From contig NZ_JBGJKZ010000003.1 of NCBI RefSeq assembly GCF_041359055.1, positions 62,001-126,000 of the forward strand: 64,000 nt of DNA, given 5' to 3'. Below, piece after piece: positions 24,799 through 34,793 of the stretch; within the stretch, counting starts at the first letter, position 1, and each line of letters starts with the position of its first letter. The stretch is from Paenalcaligenes hominis_A (GTDB taxonomy: Bacteria; Pseudomonadota; Gammaproteobacteria; Burkholderiales; Burkholderiaceae_B). The position numbers were made by a program, and so were the translations under genes. The notes below the pieces were generated by a model. The model did no database searches, was not told where the DNA came from, and saw only the letters and a program-made list of their open reading frames with translations.

Positions 24799-26085
24799 TT
24801 ATTTACTCATCATGAGTTCGGGCAACCATAATGCTAATTGTGGAAATAAAAATACTAGCAATAAGGCAAAGAGCATTAAAAGTACATATGGAGCAGAACC
24901 TTTAACGATTTGTAAGAAATCTGCATTGGTAATGGCTTTAATAGTAAATAGATTCATGCCAACAGGGGGGGTAATCATGGCAATCTCTAGGTTAATAACT
25001 AATAAAATTCCGTACCAAATAGGATTTATGCCCAAATGAGCCATAGCAGGTAATATTACAGGCATAGTAATCAAGATAATGGCAATGGACTCTAAGAACA
25101 TGCCTAACACCATGATTAGTGCCATCATAATAATAATAAAACCGACCGGCCCTACATCAAGTGCTACTAAAGAATTCACGATTTCCTGAGGAATTCGCAT
25201 TTTAGTAAGCACATGACCAAAGACAGTGGCACCGGCTAAAATCATAAACAACATCGCCGATAATGAGCACGCTTCTTTGGCTGATTCCCAAATCTCTTTC
25301 CAACCAATACTACGATAAATAAATACGGTTATAAGCAGAGCTAACCATACCCCAGCCGCTGCGGCTTCTGTAGCAGTGAAAATACCTAAGTACATTCCAC
25401 CTAGTACAAAAACAGGTAATGATAAAGCCCAAATGGATTTTTTAAATGCAGACCAAAGTTCTGTGCTGGTGGCACGTTGGTCGCGTCGAATATTTAATGC
25501 AGGGTTAGCGCAGCGAAACATTGCCCATAACGCAAAAATAAGTGCCATTAATAAACCAGGAATAACCCCGGCAATAAACAAAGCACCAATTGAAGCATCG
25601 GTAGTGACACCATATAAAATTAATGGGCTAGAAGGAGGAATAAGAATACCTAATGTCCCGCCGGCAGCAACTACCCCATAGGCCATTTTAGGTTCGTACC
25701 CATAACGGATCATTTGGGGAATAGCCACTGAGCCGATGGTTAAGGCTGTAGCAATACTTGAGCCAGAAATAGCCGCAAAAATAGTACAAGCTAAAATGGT
25801 AGCAATGGCTAAGCCACCAGGTAGATGTCGAGTAAAGGTGTAGGCTGTATCGTACAAATCGTCGACCACCCGACCTTTAATCATAATGTGGGCCATAAAC
25901 GCAAACAAAGGAATGGCCACAAGGAGGTAGCGATTAAGCTCACCAAAAATAATATCCGAAACAGAACCAAAGTCGCCTTGCACGACTAAAAGCAACGCAC
26001 CACCATACAGCGTCAAGCCAGCAAAAATAGGAACGCCAGTAAATAGGAGTGCGAGTAAGGTAATAAGAATAATAAGAACTAACAT
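24799..26085 (-). CDS. TRAP transporter large permease (DctM-like)
   Basis: 428-residue, 12-13-span membrane protein that moves an organic acid inward using the sodium gradient. The DctM family pattern is clear: GVPIFAGLTLYGGALL near the start, AAGGTLGILIPPSSPLILYG in the middle, and PVGMNLFTIKA near the end. Last gene of a TRAP operon, 3 nt after dctQ. Bound substrates of this family are usually C4-C6 carboxylates; the neighbours suggest a branched dicarboxylate. Confidence 0.93.
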   Translation of the reverse strand: MLVLIILITLLALLFTGVPIFAGLTLYGGALLLVVQGDFGSVSDIIFGELNRYLLVAIPLFAFMAHIMIKGRVVDDLYDTAYTFTRHLPGGLAIATILACTIFAAISGSSIATALTIGSVAIPQMIRYGYEPKMAYGVVAAGGTLGILIPPSSPLILYGVTTDASIGALFIAGVIPGLLMALIFALWAMFRCANPALNIRRDQRATSTELWSAFKKSIWALSLPVFVLGGMYLGIFTATEAAAAGVWLALLITVFIYRSIGWKEIWESAKEACSLSAMLFMILAGATVFGHVLTKMRIPQEIVNSLVALDVGPVGFIIIMMALIMVLGMFLESIAIILITMPVILPAMAHLGINPIWYGILLVINLEIAMITPPVGMNLFTIKAITNADFLQIVKGSAPYVLLMLFALLLVFLFPQLALWLPELMMSK

Positions 26086-26088
26086 GCT

Positions 26089-26640
26089 TTATGCCTTGGC
26101 CGTGCCTTTGATGATGTGACGCACGCTACGCCACAAATGTTCAATCGTAACGAGCAAAAGCAATACACCCCCTACGGGCAGTAAAAGCTGAAGCTGCCAA
26201 ACGGGGAGTTCTAGGTGTCCCTCGGTAAGACTACCAATCATTTTGGAAAACATGGCGGTATGCCAACCATTGAAAATTAGTATGCCCGTCATTGACAAGA
26301 CAGAAAGACTGGCCCAGAGCTGGGCCCAAGGTAAAAGTTTTGCCGATAAGTGAGTAATAAGAATATCTACACCAATATGCCCGTTGCGGCGTAAGACCTC
26401 TGGTGCGCCTAGCATCACAATGCTTGTTAAGGATAGGGCAATGACTTCATCAGCCCAAATAATGGGCTTAGAGAACACATAGCGCATGGGAATGGCTAAA
26501 CCCACAAGCACCAAATCAAACAAAAGCAGCACACAAGCAATAGCCATGGCAAATTGACAAATGCGCAGAATGAACCGCCCGTAGTAATACAAAAGCGGTC
26601 CATCTTGTTGAATAGTAGAAGTATCAAGCGTGTGTTGCAT
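26089..26640 (-). CDS. TRAP transporter small permease (DctQ-like)
   Basis: 183 residues with four predicted membrane spans and the DctQ signature around WADEVIALSLTSIVMLGAPEVLRRNGHIGVDIL. It couples the binding protein to the large permease. Located between dctP (5 nt) and dctM (3 nt). Confidence 0.9.
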   Translation of the reverse strand: MQHTLDTSTIQQDGPLLYYYGRFILRICQFAMAIACVLLLFDLVLVGLAIPMRYVFSKPIIWADEVIALSLTSIVMLGAPEVLRRNGHIGVDILITHLSAKLLPWAQLWASLSVLSMTGILIFNGWHTAMFSKMIGSLTEGHLELPVWQLQLLLPVGGVLLLLVTIEHLWRSVRHIIKGTAKA

Positions 26641-26645
26641 AATGA

Positions 26646-27638
26646 TTAAAGCGCTTCAATCATATCAATAAGTGTCTGTCCATCTTTACCGGTGCCTTTT
26701 AAGTACTCGGCAATAATTGCGGGCTGCATAATCGCTTTAATTGGTTCGATTTGTTCGGGCGTTAGGGTAACGACTTCCATGCCGTTATCAGTAAGGTGCT
26801 GCATGTCTTTTTCATTTACGCCCTCGTAACGAATGAGGGAGTTATCTACGGCTGTATCTACTGCACCTTGAATAGCCTGTTGAATGTCTTCGGGCAGGCC
26901 ATTCCACCATTTAGGGTTGACGACTAGGTTATCAAAAATAAGCGCAATCGCAGAGGCGGCACCGTATTTTTGAACTTCGTAGTATTTACGTGAATAGGCG
27001 GCTTGAATAGCGGTAATACCTGCATCGACAATGCCGGTTTGTAAGGCTTGATAGGCTTCGGAGCCAGGCATAGTAACGGGTACTGCGCCTAATGCAATTA
27101 AACCCTGGTCAAATTGCTTGTTTAGACCACGGATTTTTACGTCTTTATAGCTTTCGGGTGTATCTAATAAATGATTGGAAGACGTCACAATTAAGTCGTT
27201 AGTATCAACTAACCAACCAATATTTTTGACCCCTTTTTGTTCCATTTTTTTGTCTAAGATCTTGGATGCTTCAGAGCCAATAAATGCTTCTTGTTTGGCA
27301 GGAGAAGACATAAGGTATGGGATCATAGAAATGGACATTTCTGGGATGGTGCTGCCCCACTGCATGGAGAGAATAATTGCAGATTCAATTTGACCACCCG
27401 CCACAGCGCTATGGTGTTGGTTGGGTTTGAATAGTTGAGCTGCCCCAAATACCTGAACCTCTACCTTGCCATCTGTAGCAGTATCTACATCTTTAGCAAA
27501 CTGCTCCATAGCTTGTGCTGTGGGGTGAGCAGGAGGAAATTGGTGGCTAAGGCGCATGGTGTAATCGGCAGCCCAAGCCATAGAGGAAGTCATGCCTAAT
27601 ACCAAGGCAGCGGTAGTTAGTTTCACGCTTTTTAACAT
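26646..27638 (-). CDS. TRAP transporter solute-binding protein (DctP-like)
   Basis: 330-residue periplasmic protein; signal peptide about 23 residues (MAWA, then ADYTMRLSHQFPP). The family core includes KIRGLNKQFDQGLIALGAVPVTMPGSEAYQALQTG, the DctP region holding the carboxylate-binding Arg. It sets the specificity of the TRAP system. It lies 39 nt after the lyase gene, on the same strand. Confidence 0.9.
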   Translation of the reverse strand: MLKSVKLTTAALVLGMTSSMAWAADYTMRLSHQFPPAHPTAQAMEQFAKDVDTATDGKVEVQVFGAAQLFKPNQHHSAVAGGQIESAIILSMQWGSTIPEMSISMIPYLMSSPAKQEAFIGSEASKILDKKMEQKGVKNIGWLVDTNDLIVTSSNHLLDTPESYKDVKIRGLNKQFDQGLIALGAVPVTMPGSEAYQALQTGIVDAGITAIQAAYSRKYYEVQKYGAASAIALIFDNLVVNPKWWNGLPEDIQQAIQGAVDTAVDNSLIRYEGVNEKDMQHLTDNGMEVVTLTPEQIEPIKAIMQPAIIAEYLKGTGKDGQTLIDMIEAL

Positions 27639-27677
27639 GATCGGTCTCCGAGAGAATGAGTTGTAGTTAGTTTTAAG

Positions 27678-28604
27678 TTAAAGGCGCGGCAGCCCGGCTT
27701 GGGCTAATGCACCTTGGAGAAGTTCGTTAGGCATACTTGCTGCAACAACCTGTCGGGCTTTAAGCAGTTCTGTAAGGTCTATCGTGGTGGGTAGCCCCAT
27801 ACTGTCACAAAGATACACTAGGTCTTCAAAAACAATATTACCCGTGGCACCGGGAGCAAATGGACACCCCCCTAGACCCGCAAGCGACCCGTCGAGAATC
27901 CGTACGCCTTCTTCGAGAGCTACCGTAGCGTTAGCAATAGCTAAGCCCCGAGTATCATGTAAATGTAAACCAATAGCTCGGTTAGGGAATGCGTCCAGAG
28001 CAGTGCGCATGAGATCGCGAACTTGACGTGGGTTGGCGTAGCCTACGGTATCAGCCAGTGCCACCATATCGGCTCCTGCATTAAAGCATTGCGCAATTAG
28101 CGTTAAGACTTCATCGGGATTTACCCGACCTTCTAGCGAACACCCAAACGCCATAGAGATGCCTGTGCTAATAATAGTGGGGTGCGCTTGTTGATCACGT
28201 AACTCCACTGCTCGTTGCAGTAGCTCAATGGCTTGGGCTCGAGTCTTGCCACTGTTGGCAAGACTATGTTGCTCGGTGGCCGACACCACATACATTATTT
28301 CATCCACGGCCGTGCCCAATGCATCCACAACCCCACGCTCGTTCAGCACTAAGGCCGACACCACAGTCTGGTCCAATGTTTTAGCGAACTCAATTAGCTC
28401 TCGTACATCGGCGAATTGCGGAAAGCGGTGTGCGGGTAAAAAAGAACCCACCTCAAAATAACGGACACCCGCTTTGTGCTCTTGGTGGAGCCACGCTTTT
28501 TTATCAGCAGTGGTTGGAAATTGCTTCACTAGCTGTAAACCATCACGCAAGCCGACCTCGCGTAAACACAGCTGATGAGGGGGATAAATGGCACTTAGAC
28601 TCAT
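27678..28604 (-). CDS. Hydroxymethylglutaryl-CoA lyase-like enzyme
   Basis: 308 residues of the HMGL/DRE-TIM family. It keeps the lyase residues: REVGLRDGLQ with Arg20-Asp21, HLHD with metal-binding His214/His216, and the catalytic loop GLGGCPFAPGATGN with Cys247. It cleaves a 3-hydroxy-3-methyl-acyl-CoA (HMG-CoA or a homologue such as citramalyl-CoA) by retro-Claisen reaction. Its start overlaps the CoA-transferase stop by 4 nt, so the pair should act in sequence: activate the acid with CoA, then split it. Confidence 0.88.
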   Translation of the reverse strand: MSLSAIYPPHQLCLREVGLRDGLQLVKQFPTTADKKAWLHQEHKAGVRYFEVGSFLPAHRFPQFADVRELIEFAKTLDQTVVSALVLNERGVVDALGTAVDEIMYVVSATEQHSLANSGKTRAQAIELLQRAVELRDQQAHPTIISTGISMAFGCSLEGRVNPDEVLTLIAQCFNAGADMVALADTVGYANPRQVRDLMRTALDAFPNRAIGLHLHDTRGLAIANATVALEEGVRILDGSLAGLGGCPFAPGATGNIVFEDLVYLCDSMGLPTTIDLTELLKARQVVAASMPNELLQGALAQAGLPRL

Positions 28605-29785
28605 TGGGTTATGTCCTTGTTACCCCTTGCGGCTTGGATTTGTTCAGAGCTTAAACCTAAGGCCTCTAAAACTTCGATGGTGTCTTGCCCTTGTGCAGGC
28701 ACATTGCCGCCCCCAGTAATAAGCACGCCATCTACCTCAAAGGGTAAAGAAGGGGCTTTAAACGATGAGCCATCTTCACAAAAAGACTCAGCCATAGCAC
28801 CCTCTCGCATTGCATGGGGGTCGTTGTACATATCAGATGGCTTGGCAATAGGAGAAAAGGGGATGCTGTGGGCTTCAAATAGAGCTGAAAGCTCTGCAAC
28901 GGTACGTTGAGCGACTTGGGTACCGATTAAAGGTAATGTCCATGAACGTGCTTTAATTTGATCTGGACGAGTTTGTAAACGGGCATCACTGAGAAAAACC
29001 TCTAGATGCAAGATCTCGCAAACTGTTTTCCACTGTCCTTCGGTTACAGCAGAAATAAAAATCTGCTCACCGTTTTTATCTTCAAAAATATCGTAAATAG
29101 GCCAAGAGAATTCACGTTCGGGCATAGGGGGAGGGTTACGGCCCTCAAGTGCAAACTGCACCATATGCTGTGCGACCAACAGCAAGCAGTTTTCAAATAA
29201 CCCGACTCGAATGGCACTGCCTTCACCCGTTTCTTGACGTTTTAGTAGTGCAGCTAACACAGAGAAGGCGGCAAAAAGACCACCCATAATATCGTTAACA
29301 GAGGAACCGGCACGTAGCGGACGACCCGTTGGCCCAGTCATATAAGCTAAGCCGGTCATCATTTGTACTACTTCATCTAGGGCGGTGCGGTCTTGATAGG
29401 GACCAGACAGAAAGCCTTTACAAGAGGAAATAATAAGCTTGGGGTGTTTGATACGCATCTGCTCTAAATCTGCCCCCATCTTTGTTAGAGAGTTATCTTT
29501 AAAATTCTCTACAAACACGTCTGCGGTAGCTAAGAGTTTATCTAGCGTTTGACGACCTGCCTCTGTGGTTAAATCCAACTGAATGGATTTCTTGCCCCGA
29601 TTAAATAGAGGGAACATAGGGCGTCCCATCCCAGTGAGATAACGTGTTTTATCGCCACTAGGGGGTTCAATTTTAATTACCTCGGCCCCAAGAAAATTTA
29701 AAAACATGCCACACGATGGGCCCATAATCATATGGCTCATTTCAATGACACGAATTCCTTGTAAGGGCAAAAACTCTTGACTCAT
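28601..29785 (-). CDS. Class III CoA-transferase (CaiB/BaiF family)
   Basis: 394 residues from ATG 29785, which follows a strong ribosome-binding site (GGAGGAGG); an in-frame upstream start at 29857 lacks one. Family features: GIRVIEMSHMIMGPSCGMFLNFLGAEVIKIE near the N-terminus, LFNRGKKSI, and Asp137 in TALDEVVQMMTG at the catalytic Asp position. Transfers CoA from a donor such as succinyl-CoA to a carboxylic acid. First gene of the lyase-TRAP operon, divergent from the LysR gene. Confidence 0.88.
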   Translation of the reverse strand: MSQEFLPLQGIRVIEMSHMIMGPSCGMFLNFLGAEVIKIEPPSGDKTRYLTGMGRPMFPLFNRGKKSIQLDLTTEAGRQTLDKLLATADVFVENFKDNSLTKMGADLEQMRIKHPKLIISSCKGFLSGPYQDRTALDEVVQMMTGLAYMTGPTGRPLRAGSSVNDIMGGLFAAFSVLAALLKRQETGEGSAIRVGLFENCLLLVAQHMVQFALEGRNPPPMPEREFSWPIYDIFEDKNGEQIFISAVTEGQWKTVCEILHLEVFLSDARLQTRPDQIKARSWTLPLIGTQVAQRTVAELSALFEAHSIPFSPIAKPSDMYNDPHAMREGAMAESFCEDGSSFKAPSLPFEVDGVLITGGGNVPAQGQDTIEVLEALGLSSEQIQAARGNKDITQ

Positions 29786-29814
29786 CAGACCTCCTCCAAA
29801 CGCAAATGAGGTTA

Positions 29815-29854
29815 TCATTGATTTTTCTTTACGAAAATTATAAATATTCAATGA
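29815..29854. promoter_or_regulatory. Candidate LysR operator region in the divergent promoter
   Basis: Between the CoA-transferase and LysR genes lie an outer inverted repeat TCATTGA (29815-29821) / TCAATGA (29848-29854) and an inner TTTTC-N5-GAAAA (29823-29837). The inner repeat has the T-N11-A shape expected of a LysR-type binding site. Confidence 0.45.
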
Positions 29855-29876
29855 CATCTTTCGAAAAAATAGAACG

Positions 29877-30806
29877 ATGAACTTAAAACAACTGCAATCG
29901 TTCGTGGCGATCTATGAAGCCGGGGGCATTTCTCGTGCGGCAGAGCAAGAGCGTTCAGCGCCTTCTGTGCTTAGCCATCATTTGTCTAATCTCGAGGCGC
30001 GAGTCCAATGTGCACTGTTTACACGAAGCCGTCATGGCTTAAAACCCACCCCTCAGGGCGATCGTTTGTATGAGCATGCTAAACAGGTGCTTACGATTTT
30101 ATCTACAGCCAAAACAGAATTGCTGCAGTGGCAGCAAAGTTATGAGGGGACGGTTGCTATTGGTATGGCTTACACCTCGGTTGAGATGATTGGTAAAGAT
30201 CTCATGGAGATGGTGATCAAAGAATACCCTGGTATTGATTTAACCATTTCAGAAACGGTATCAGGCAGCACTCTACAACAACTGTTTGATGCCAAAATCG
30301 ACTTAGCTTTAGCCTATAACCCAACACAAGATGCTGTAATACGTTCTATGCCTTTAATTGAAGAACGGATGGTATTTGTAGGTAAAGCAGAAATAGTAGG
30401 CGATCCCACATTACCCTTGCCCGTTGAAGAGCTATTGCGCTTGCCATTTATTCTTTTGCGTAAAGGGGTGACGGGGCGTTCGATTATGGATAATCCCAGT
30501 CTGCAAAAGTCTCTAGAGCAGCACGCTACCATAGCTACCGATAATGTTAGCGCTGTGCATATTTTTTTACGAGAAGGTTTTGGTGGGGCTATTGCTACCT
30601 TACCCTATGCGTTAAAACGAGTTCACGACTCAGGCTTGGTATACAGAGAAATTATCGAACCCCAAGTGCGACGTACCCTTTACTTATGTGAACATGTGGG
30701 CACGGCATCTAATCAAGCCATAGAGCTGATTAAAGAGCGGCTGCTTTTCTTGGTACGACAAGCCGTATTAAATGGCAAATGGGAATGTGAGCGATTACTC
30801 TTTTAA
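29877..30806 (+). CDS. LysR-type regulator of the TRAP/CoA-transferase operon
   Basis: 309 residues: N-terminal winged helix (MNLKQLQSFVAIYEAGGISRAAEQ, then LSHHLSNLEARV) and a C-terminal effector-binding domain (AIGMAYTSVEMIG onward). The divergent position suggests it controls the CoA-transferase-lyase-TRAP operon in response to the imported acid. The inducer cannot be deduced. Confidence 0.9.
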   Translation: MNLKQLQSFVAIYEAGGISRAAEQERSAPSVLSHHLSNLEARVQCALFTRSRHGLKPTPQGDRLYEHAKQVLTILSTAKTELLQWQQSYEGTVAIGMAYTSVEMIGKDLMEMVIKEYPGIDLTISETVSGSTLQQLFDAKIDLALAYNPTQDAVIRSMPLIEERMVFVGKAEIVGDPTLPLPVEELLRLPFILLRKGVTGRSIMDNPSLQKSLEQHATIATDNVSAVHIFLREGFGGAIATLPYALKRVHDSGLVYREIIEPQVRRTLYLCEHVGTASNQAIELIKERLLFLVRQAVLNGKWECERLLF

Positions 30807-30809
30807 AAA

Positions 30810-30833
30810 AGCCCCTAAGGCATCTTAGGGGCT
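30810..30833 (-). terminator. Terminator after the M16 peptidase gene
   Basis: AGCCCCTAAG (30810-30819) and CTTAGGGGCT (30824-30833), 10-bp stem with GCAT loop. The T6 run is on the minus strand, so it mainly terminates the peptidase transcript, but it also lies just past the LysR stop. Confidence 0.85.
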
Positions 30834-30839
30834 AATTGC

Positions 30840-33596
30840 TTATTGTTGTTTGGACTTGTCAGCAGCTAGGGCCGAACTAAACTGATCCGGTTTAAGGTAT
30901 TTTTTTACTGCCGCATTTACTTGTTTGGCATTTAATTGGGCTAATGCCTCATCGACTTGCTCTGACCATAAAAAGTCCCGATCCAAGTCAATGTATTTCA
31001 ACCATGTAGCGGTTAAAACGCTGTCATTGCTGCGAGCTAGTGTACGGTAGCGCAATAAGGCGTTGATGCCCTCTTGAACCTCTTGTTCGCTAAAACCATC
31101 TGTTAACACGGCCTTGAGCTCCTCAGCTATAACTTTTTGTAGTTTTTCGGAGTTTTCGGGGGCGTGAATAGCATAAATGGTCCAGTTGGCGCTGGGTTCA
31201 TAAGACGAAACGTTAAGACGACTACGTACATCATAGGATAACCCTTCGGCCACACGTACTCGGTTCCAAAGACGAGAGGTTTCAGATTGACCTAACAGGT
31301 AGTTAGCCAAGTATAACGGTACAAAATCCTCACTTGTGTCTTGTAAATCCACAGGTAGATTTTCTATATAAAACGCATTGGCCTTATCTGGGGTATCAAT
31401 GGTCAGGTGTGCGGGCTCAATGGCTTGGTAAGGATCTGCAGCCCGTTCAAACGCAGGAGCTTTGCGCCAACCTTTAAAGCCGTCCACTAAAGCTTTTTTC
31501 ACTGCCTCAGGCTCAAAGCTACCTGTAGCACTAAAGCGTATATCGCCGGTACCGTAGAACCGTTCATGAAAGGCTAATAAATCGGCTTGGGTTAATGAGT
31601 TAACGCTTGCCTCGGATTCATCAAACGAGGGGGTATAGCGAATATCACCTTTGGGCCAGGTATTCAAATGACGTCCCAGTTCTTGGGTGGCTACCGCAGA
31701 AGGTTCTGTACGCGCATTGCTAATGCGGGTTAAACGTTGGGCTTTGTATTTGTTTAGCTCGGTGGCGGGGAAATTGGCCTCACGCAATACCTCTATAACA
31801 ACGGCCAAGGCTTCTGCTAGATTGTCTTTAGTGGTTTCAATACTAATTTCGACACCGTTTGCTCCACCGTTAAAACCCACCGAGGCTTGCAGTTCCGTTA
31901 AGCGATCTTCAATTTGTTGGCGATTGAGCTTTTGAGTGCCATGTGCCAGCAAACTAGCTGTGGCGCTACCAATAAAAGAGCTACCTGTTAGGCTTTGAGG
32001 GTCGCCAAAGCGTACTGATAAGATCGCATTCACTCGATCGCCACGGGTGGGCTTGGGCAGTAGTGCGACTTTAATTACCCCTAGGTCATCATTTAGCTCT
32101 AACTGTTCTCGTTGCGTTGAGTTGTTAATGTGCTCTGGAGTAGGATCAAAGTCTTCGGCGGAACTTGTGCTGTCTTTGCCCTGATAGTCTTGTAACAATG
32201 CCTGCGTATCAGGGGTGGTGGCTCGGGGTGCTCGTTCAGGGGTATCGGTAGGGATATAAAGCCCGTTGGTTCTATTGTCTGGAACCAACCAGGTTTTAAG
32301 CTCAGCTTTTACATCCTCAAGTTGGGTTTGTTCAACTTGATCCCGTTGCCAGAAAAATAACCGCCAATCACCAGAGGCCGCGCTTTCAGATAAAGCGGCA
32401 GCCAGATTCGCTGGGTCTGCGTAGGTTTGTGCCCACATGTTGAGCCATTGATTTCTTACGCGCTCTAAGTCCTCAGATGAAATGTCGTTATTTTGTTTTT
32501 CTAACGTGTCATTTAATACATTTAGGGCTTGTTGTTGATCCATTCCCTCTTGAAGCTCAGCCATAAAAAGAGCATAGCCTGGTTGTTTTAACCCTGCTGC
32601 ATAGCCAAAAGCACTGGTGCTGAGGTTTTGTTCGACCAGGTTTTTGTAAAGTAGACCAGAAGGCGTGCTGCTAAGAATAGAAACACCTAGGCTAAGAGGC
32701 GTAAACTGAGGGTCCGCTTCAGCAGGAATATGGTATTGAGCCCCAATCAATGGCGAGCCACCATGGCGTCGTACCGTGACTGAGCGCGCACCGTCTTGGA
32801 CGGGCTCTTCGGTGTACTCAGGAGGCAAATTACGGCTGGGTTTTTGGATGCTATTAAATTGCTTAGCAATGTGTTTTAGGGTGGCGTCTTCGTCAAAGCG
32901 ACCACTGACAATGAGCACTGCATTATCGGGTTGGTAATACAGCTTATAAAATGCACGCAGTTGCTCAATATCGACTAGCTCTACATCAGACCGTGCGCCA
33001 ATAGTACTTTTGCCATAGCTATGCCATTGAAAAGCAGCGGCTTGCATCTTTTGCATTAAGACACGAAATGGACTGTTTTCGCCGCGCTCCATTTCATTAC
33101 GCACTACGGTCATCTCAGCATCTAAATCTGCTTTGGAAATGGTGGCGTTCACCATTACGTCGGCTTGCCAGTCTAAGTACCAGTTTAAGATGTCCGGATT
33201 GGCAGCAAAAGTAGCGTAGTAGTTGGTTCTATCTAAAGAGGTGGTGCCATTGGCCGCTAAGCCGCGTTTAGAAAACTCACCTAATGCATTAGGCATGGTG
33301 GGCGTGCCCCGAAATAGCATGTGTTCGAGTAAATGTGCCATTCCGGTTTGGCCGTAATTTTCATGGCGAGACCCAACCAAGTAGGTCATGTTCACTGTGG
33401 TGTTAGAGCGAGAGGAATCGGGTGCAAATAGCACTTTTAAGCCGTTCTCAAGCACATACTCTGTTACACCCTCGACGCTAGTGACCTCCTTAACACCGGA
33501 TGGCAACGCATACAGTAAGCTTGGAGTTAAAGCGCTGAGCAAAATAAAGTATTTAGACGATTTTTTTAAATGGTGTAGGGCAGAGAACATACGCAT
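30840..33596 (-). CDS. M16-family zinc metallopeptidase, periplasmic, two-domain
   Basis: 918 residues from ATG 33596 (GAGG at 9 nt); a TTG at 33611 would add five. An N-terminal signal segment is followed by the inverted zinc motif HLLEH (His88, Glu91, His92) and the downstream acidic segment EMTVVRNEMERGENSP. A second, non-catalytic M16 domain follows (about 480-900), the architecture of PqqL/pitrilysin-like proteases that degrade peptides in a clam-shell chamber. It starts directly after the VWA gene stop, so it sits in the same operon. Confidence 0.88.
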   Translation of the reverse strand: MRMFSALHHLKKSSKYFILLSALTPSLLYALPSGVKEVTSVEGVTEYVLENGLKVLFAPDSSRSNTTVNMTYLVGSRHENYGQTGMAHLLEHMLFRGTPTMPNALGEFSKRGLAANGTTSLDRTNYYATFAANPDILNWYLDWQADVMVNATISKADLDAEMTVVRNEMERGENSPFRVLMQKMQAAAFQWHSYGKSTIGARSDVELVDIEQLRAFYKLYYQPDNAVLIVSGRFDEDATLKHIAKQFNSIQKPSRNLPPEYTEEPVQDGARSVTVRRHGGSPLIGAQYHIPAEADPQFTPLSLGVSILSSTPSGLLYKNLVEQNLSTSAFGYAAGLKQPGYALFMAELQEGMDQQQALNVLNDTLEKQNNDISSEDLERVRNQWLNMWAQTYADPANLAAALSESAASGDWRLFFWQRDQVEQTQLEDVKAELKTWLVPDNRTNGLYIPTDTPERAPRATTPDTQALLQDYQGKDSTSSAEDFDPTPEHINNSTQREQLELNDDLGVIKVALLPKPTRGDRVNAILSVRFGDPQSLTGSSFIGSATASLLAHGTQKLNRQQIEDRLTELQASVGFNGGANGVEISIETTKDNLAEALAVVIEVLREANFPATELNKYKAQRLTRISNARTEPSAVATQELGRHLNTWPKGDIRYTPSFDESEASVNSLTQADLLAFHERFYGTGDIRFSATGSFEPEAVKKALVDGFKGWRKAPAFERAADPYQAIEPAHLTIDTPDKANAFYIENLPVDLQDTSEDFVPLYLANYLLGQSETSRLWNRVRVAEGLSYDVRSRLNVSSYEPSANWTIYAIHAPENSEKLQKVIAEELKAVLTDGFSEQEVQEGINALLRYRTLARSNDSVLTATWLKYIDLDRDFLWSEQVDEALAQLNAKQVNAAVKKYLKPDQFSSALAADKSKQQ

Positions 33597-33611
33597 TCTT
33601 ATAAGCCTCAA

Positions 33612-34784
33612 TTATTTTGTTAGGAATTGCATAGCTGCTTCCAATCCACGTATGTTAACGGGGTACATACGGTCATGGGTTAATTGACGAATCATGAAAA
33701 CAGATTGGTGATACACCCAACGCTGGGGTTGAGTGGGATTTAACCAGACGAGTTTGGGCCAGCGGTCTATAAAACGTTGTAACCAGACAGCACCCGCTTC
33801 TGCATTGTTGTGTTCTACAGAACCTCCTACATGGCTAATCTCTATGGGGCTCATGGTAGCATCTCCTACAAAGAGTACGCGCCAATCTTCGTTATATTTG
33901 GTTAATACCTCGGTGGTAGGAATACGTTCCTCAAAACGACGCTGGTTATGACGCCACAGCCATTCATAGGGGCAGTTATGGAAGTAGTACACTTCTAAAT
34001 GTTTATACTCGCTGCGTGCTGCAGAAAATAATTCTTCTACTTGACGTATATGCGTATCCATACTGCCACCTACATCCAAAAGCATTAACACTTTGACGGC
34101 ATTGCGGCGCTCTGCACGTAGTTGGATATCTAACAAACCAGCATGCTGCGCTGTGCTGTGTATGGTAGCGGGTAGATCAAGCTCGGAGGGGGTTCCTTGG
34201 CGAGCAAAACGCCGTAAGCGGCGTAATGCCAATTTACTATTACGGGTACCCAGCTCTAGTTGGTCGTCATAGTCTTGATACTGACGTTGCTCCCACACTT
34301 TAACAGCAGTACGATTGCCAGCAGAGGGCCCGCCTAGACGAATCCCTTGGGGATGATAACCGCTATGCCCAAAGGCAGAGCTACCACCAGTGCCCACCCA
34401 TTTATTGCCGCCGGAGTGACGTTCAGTTTGTTCGGCCAAGGTTTTCTTAAAAAGTTCAAGCAGCTCATCTAAGTCGTGTTTTTTTAACTTGGCTTTGTCA
34501 GCCTCACTGAGTTGTTTTTGTAGTGTTTTTATTAACCAATCTGCAGGAACGGTAGTGCCGGCTTCTATTTCTTGAGCTAACTCTTGATAAAATTGGTTAA
34601 AAGCGCGGTCATAACGGTCGAATAAGCTTTCGTCTTTGATGAGTACTAACCGCCCTAAATAATAAAACTCATCAATAGACTGCACTGCGGCTGAACTACA
34701 CAAGGCTTGTATCAACATCAAGTATTCTTGCACCGAGATGGGCAACTGATATTGACGTAAGAAATAAAAAAAACGAATGAGCAT
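33612..34784 (-). CDS. CoxE-like VWA-domain protein
   Basis: 390 residues. The N-terminal half is helical with basic linkers; the C-terminal VWA domain has a MIDAS motif of the form DVGGS (Asp237-Ser241), where Gly replaces the first Ser of DxSxS. Such proteins pair with MoxR ATPases, encoded 9 nt upstream, to remodel or insert metal centres in partner enzymes. No client enzyme is evident in the cluster. Confidence 0.85.
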   Translation of the reverse strand: MLIRFFYFLRQYQLPISVQEYLMLIQALCSSAAVQSIDEFYYLGRLVLIKDESLFDRYDRAFNQFYQELAQEIEAGTTVPADWLIKTLQKQLSEADKAKLKKHDLDELLELFKKTLAEQTERHSGGNKWVGTGGSSAFGHSGYHPQGIRLGGPSAGNRTAVKVWEQRQYQDYDDQLELGTRNSKLALRRLRRFARQGTPSELDLPATIHSTAQHAGLLDIQLRAERRNAVKVLMLLDVGGSMDTHIRQVEELFSAARSEYKHLEVYYFHNCPYEWLWRHNQRRFEERIPTTEVLTKYNEDWRVLFVGDATMSPIEISHVGGSVEHNNAEAGAVWLQRFIDRWPKLVWLNPTQPQRWVYHQSVFMIRQLTHDRMYPVNIRGLEAAMQFLTK

Positions 34785-34793
34785 AATGGCTGA

